8,101 nucleotides of DNA from a bacterium. GTDB taxonomy: Bacteria > DYJV01 > JALVYZ01. The notes below the pieces were generated by a model that ran no database searches, was not told the DNA's origin, and saw only the letters and a program-made list of their open reading frames with translations. Position numbers and translations under genes: made by a program. Within the stretch, counting starts at the first letter, position 1. Each line of letters opens with the position of its first letter. The DNA lies in assembly GCA_027037705.1 (NCBI GenBank), contig JALVYZ010000321.1:1-8101 (forward strand), read 5' to 3'. Shown here piece after piece: positions 7,432 through 8,101 of this stretch.

Positions 7432-7565
7432 GTAGACTATGAAATAAATGAAAACGTTTTCAAAGATGGTTTTTAGCGTACCTATAAGGAATTGAAACGT
7501 AGACTATGAAATAAATGAAAACGTTTTCAAAGATGGTTTTTAGCGTACCTATAAGGAATTGAAAC
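7432..7565 (+). repeat. Tandem duplication of one spacer-repeat unit
   Basis: The 67-base unit 7432-7498 (spacer 8 plus repeat) is repeated exactly at 7499-7565 (spacer 9 plus repeat). With the flanking repeat at 7402 it forms a perfect direct repeat, best explained by slippage or unequal recombination in the array rather than a second acquisition. Each copy of the spacer holds the 14-base palindrome TGAAAACGTTTTCA (7449-7462 and 7516-7529). Confidence 0.95.
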
Positions 7566-7938
7566 AGTTCTGAATACCAATTATAGTAGTATGTCTTTTC
7601 ATGTTTTTAGCGTACCTATAAGGAATTGAAACTAAGTAATCTCTATAATCTCTAATCTCTTTAAAAAGTTTTTAGCGTACCTATAAGGAATTGAAACATC
7701 CGTGCGGGTTAGGTAGGGTAATCCAAGTGCGGAAGTTTTTAGCGTACCTATAAGGAATTGAAACATATATTCTTTACAATTTTCAGCAAGTGCACTTGAT
7801 CCTGTTTTTAGCGTACCTATAAGGAATTGAAACATAGCAATTACTGTTTTTCCTTTACCTGGTGGTAACGTTTTTAGCGTACCTATAAGGAATTGAAACT
7901 TCTCCTCAAAATGCTTTAAGATCAGCATGGTTAATCTT

Positions 7939-7963
7939 GTTTTTAGCGTACCTATAAGGAATT
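7939..7963 (+). repeat. Truncated terminal CRISPR repeat
   Basis: The leader-distal repeat keeps its first 25 bases unchanged and then loses the last five, GAAAC, which are replaced by CTGTA. The break lies three bases past the expected Cas6 cut. Distal repeats often decay by scattered changes; an otherwise perfect copy with a sharp edge suggests a deletion or insertion junction at 7963/7964. Confidence 0.85.
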
Positions 7964-8000
7964 CTGTAATGGACAAAAAAATTAAAAAAGGAGGTGAAAT

Positions 8001-8018
8001 ATGCCAAAAATTGAATAG
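8001..8018 (+). pseudogene. Five-codon frame behind a near-perfect ribosome binding site; possible gene stub
   Basis: ATG at 8001 lies four bases after AGGAGGTG (7989-7996), the best ribosome binding site in the window, yet the frame (MPKIE) stops with TAG at 8016-8018. After the TAG the same frame stays open for 20 more codons to TGA at 8079-8081. This may be the decayed start of a gene, or a very short leader peptide whose stop overlaps the GCTGT/ACAGC hairpin. Nothing in it identifies a family. Confidence 0.25.
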
Positions 8019-8076
8019 CTGTGTGAAACAGCCCCAAATACTATATTAACAAAACAGGTATTTATATTTGTAATAA

Positions 8077-8098
8077 TTTGAAGGAAATAGCTTTCAAA
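8077..8098. repeat. Hairpin near the right edge
   Basis: TTTGAAGG and CTTTCAAA form an eight-pair stem (one G-T pair) with a six-base loop AAATAG. It is not followed by a T run within the window, so it is not a typical intrinsic terminator. It could be an element-end palindrome or an operator, but the window ends three bases later. Confidence 0.3.
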
Positions 8099-8101
8099 CC
8101 A

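Larger units (their letters stand above)
6936..7963 (+). CRISPR. CRISPR array: 16 repeats (last one truncated), 15 spacers
   Basis: The 30-base repeat begins GTTTTTAGCG, has CCTATAAGG in the middle and ends ATTGAAAC. Repeats start at 6936, 7003, 7070, 7136, 7201, 7268, 7335, 7402, 7469, 7536, 7603, 7668, 7735, 7804, 7870 and 7939. The first 15 are identical; the last matches only 25 bases (7939-7963). Spacers are mostly 37 bases (37,37,36,35,37,37,37,37,37,37,35,37,39,36,39), and spacers 8 and 9 are the same. The ATTGAAAC end is the 8-base tag that Cas6 leaves on crRNAs of type I-B and type III systems, so transcription is on the plus strand from the leader at the left. The repeat has little hairpin potential (CCT/AGG only), as usual for such systems. 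No cas gene lies within the window, so the subtype is not known and the effectors must lie elsewhere. A minus-strand open frame across the right half (7632-7976) is only the repeat read out repeatedly. Confidence 0.99.
7964..8101. other. Flank beyond the array with no complete gene
   Basis: These 138 bases hold no complete gene that I recognise. A frame of 26 codons (7969-8049, plus) has only the AAGGAA of the broken repeat as a poor ribosome binding site and no known motif. Within it lies a far better site (AGGAGGTG, 7989-7996) leading in another frame to a five-codon stub. Two small inverted repeats follow: GCTGT/ACAGC (8018-8022 / 8028-8032) and TTTGAAGG/CTTTCAAA (8077-8084 / 8091-8098, one G-T pair). 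Hairpins close to an element edge are a feature of IS200/IS605-type ends, but nothing here shows a transposase. A remnant of a lost gene or element is the simplest reading. Confidence 0.35.

Noticed and set aside
6936-7963. A new repeat-based system distinct from CRISPR
   Set aside because: Repeat length, identity, the ATTGAAAC end, spacer lengths, leader promoter and degenerate distal repeat all match an ordinary CRISPR array.
7632-7976. Minus-strand open frame of 114 codons with a recurring FLIGTLKT-like peptide
   Set aside because: The recurring peptide is the CRISPR repeat translated again and again because repeat plus spacer lengths often keep frame. It is not a gene.
7973-7996. Similarity of the flank after the array to spacer 4 (both have ACAAAAAA, TTAAAA and GGAGGT), suggesting self-targeting
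   Set aside because: The match needs an indel and consists of A-runs plus a Shine-Dalgarno, which are common in such genomes; no spacer matches another part of the window well.
8001-8081. The TAG at 8016 read through as an amino acid (amber decoding)
   Set aside because: The continued frame has no known methyltransferase or other motif and ends 20 codons later; a stub or leader peptide is simpler.

Overview
The window is a strongly AT-rich stretch of bacterial chromosome whose proteins are rich in Lys, Ile, Asn and Glu. It carries strong Shine-Dalgarno sites, one GTG start and tightly packed genes. A biotin-dependent acyl-CoA carboxyltransferase, a chemoreceptor, a diguanylate cyclase and a CRISPR repeat ending in ATTGAAAC all fit a motile, low-GC, probably anaerobic and possibly thermophilic bacterium (Firmicutes, Thermotogae, Fusobacteria or a similar lineage). 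The sequence alone does not fix the lineage.

Left part, minus strand (4980 down to 1): an apparent operon. In transcription order it encodes a methyl-accepting chemotaxis protein with a Cache-like sensor, a TlyA-type rRNA 2'-O-methyltransferase (ATGA overlap), a soluble GGDEF diguanylate cyclase (8-base gap), and a methylmalonyl-CoA decarboxylase / propionyl-CoA carboxylase carboxyltransferase subunit (15-base gap). Overlapping the end of the last gene, a hydrophobic reading frame runs off the left edge; it may be a small membrane protein.

Middle, plus strand (5010 to 6720): an RluD-type 23S pseudouridine synthase overlaps an inositol-monophosphatase-family gene (SuhB-like). The two operons diverge from a gap of only 29 bases between start codons. 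TlyA and RluD homologues are both known to modify helix 69 of 23S rRNA, and SuhB has a known role in rRNA transcription and maturation. The genes around the divergence may therefore share a ribosome-maturation theme, with signalling genes mixed in.

Right part (6721 to 8101): an AT-rich leader with a good sigma70-type promoter, then a CRISPR array of 16 repeats (15 identical 30-base copies and a final one cut to 25 bases) and 15 spacers, read on the plus strand. Spacers 8 and 9 are identical. Spacers 3 and 4 look like diverged copies of one coding segment. Spacer 14 reads as a P-loop on the opposite strand. No cas gene lies in the window. After the array come 138 bases with a near-perfect ribosome binding site leading into a five-codon frame, and two small hairpins. 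This may be the remnant of a broken gene or mobile element.

I found no clearly new system. The most informative parts are the internal history of the array and its abrupt distal end.
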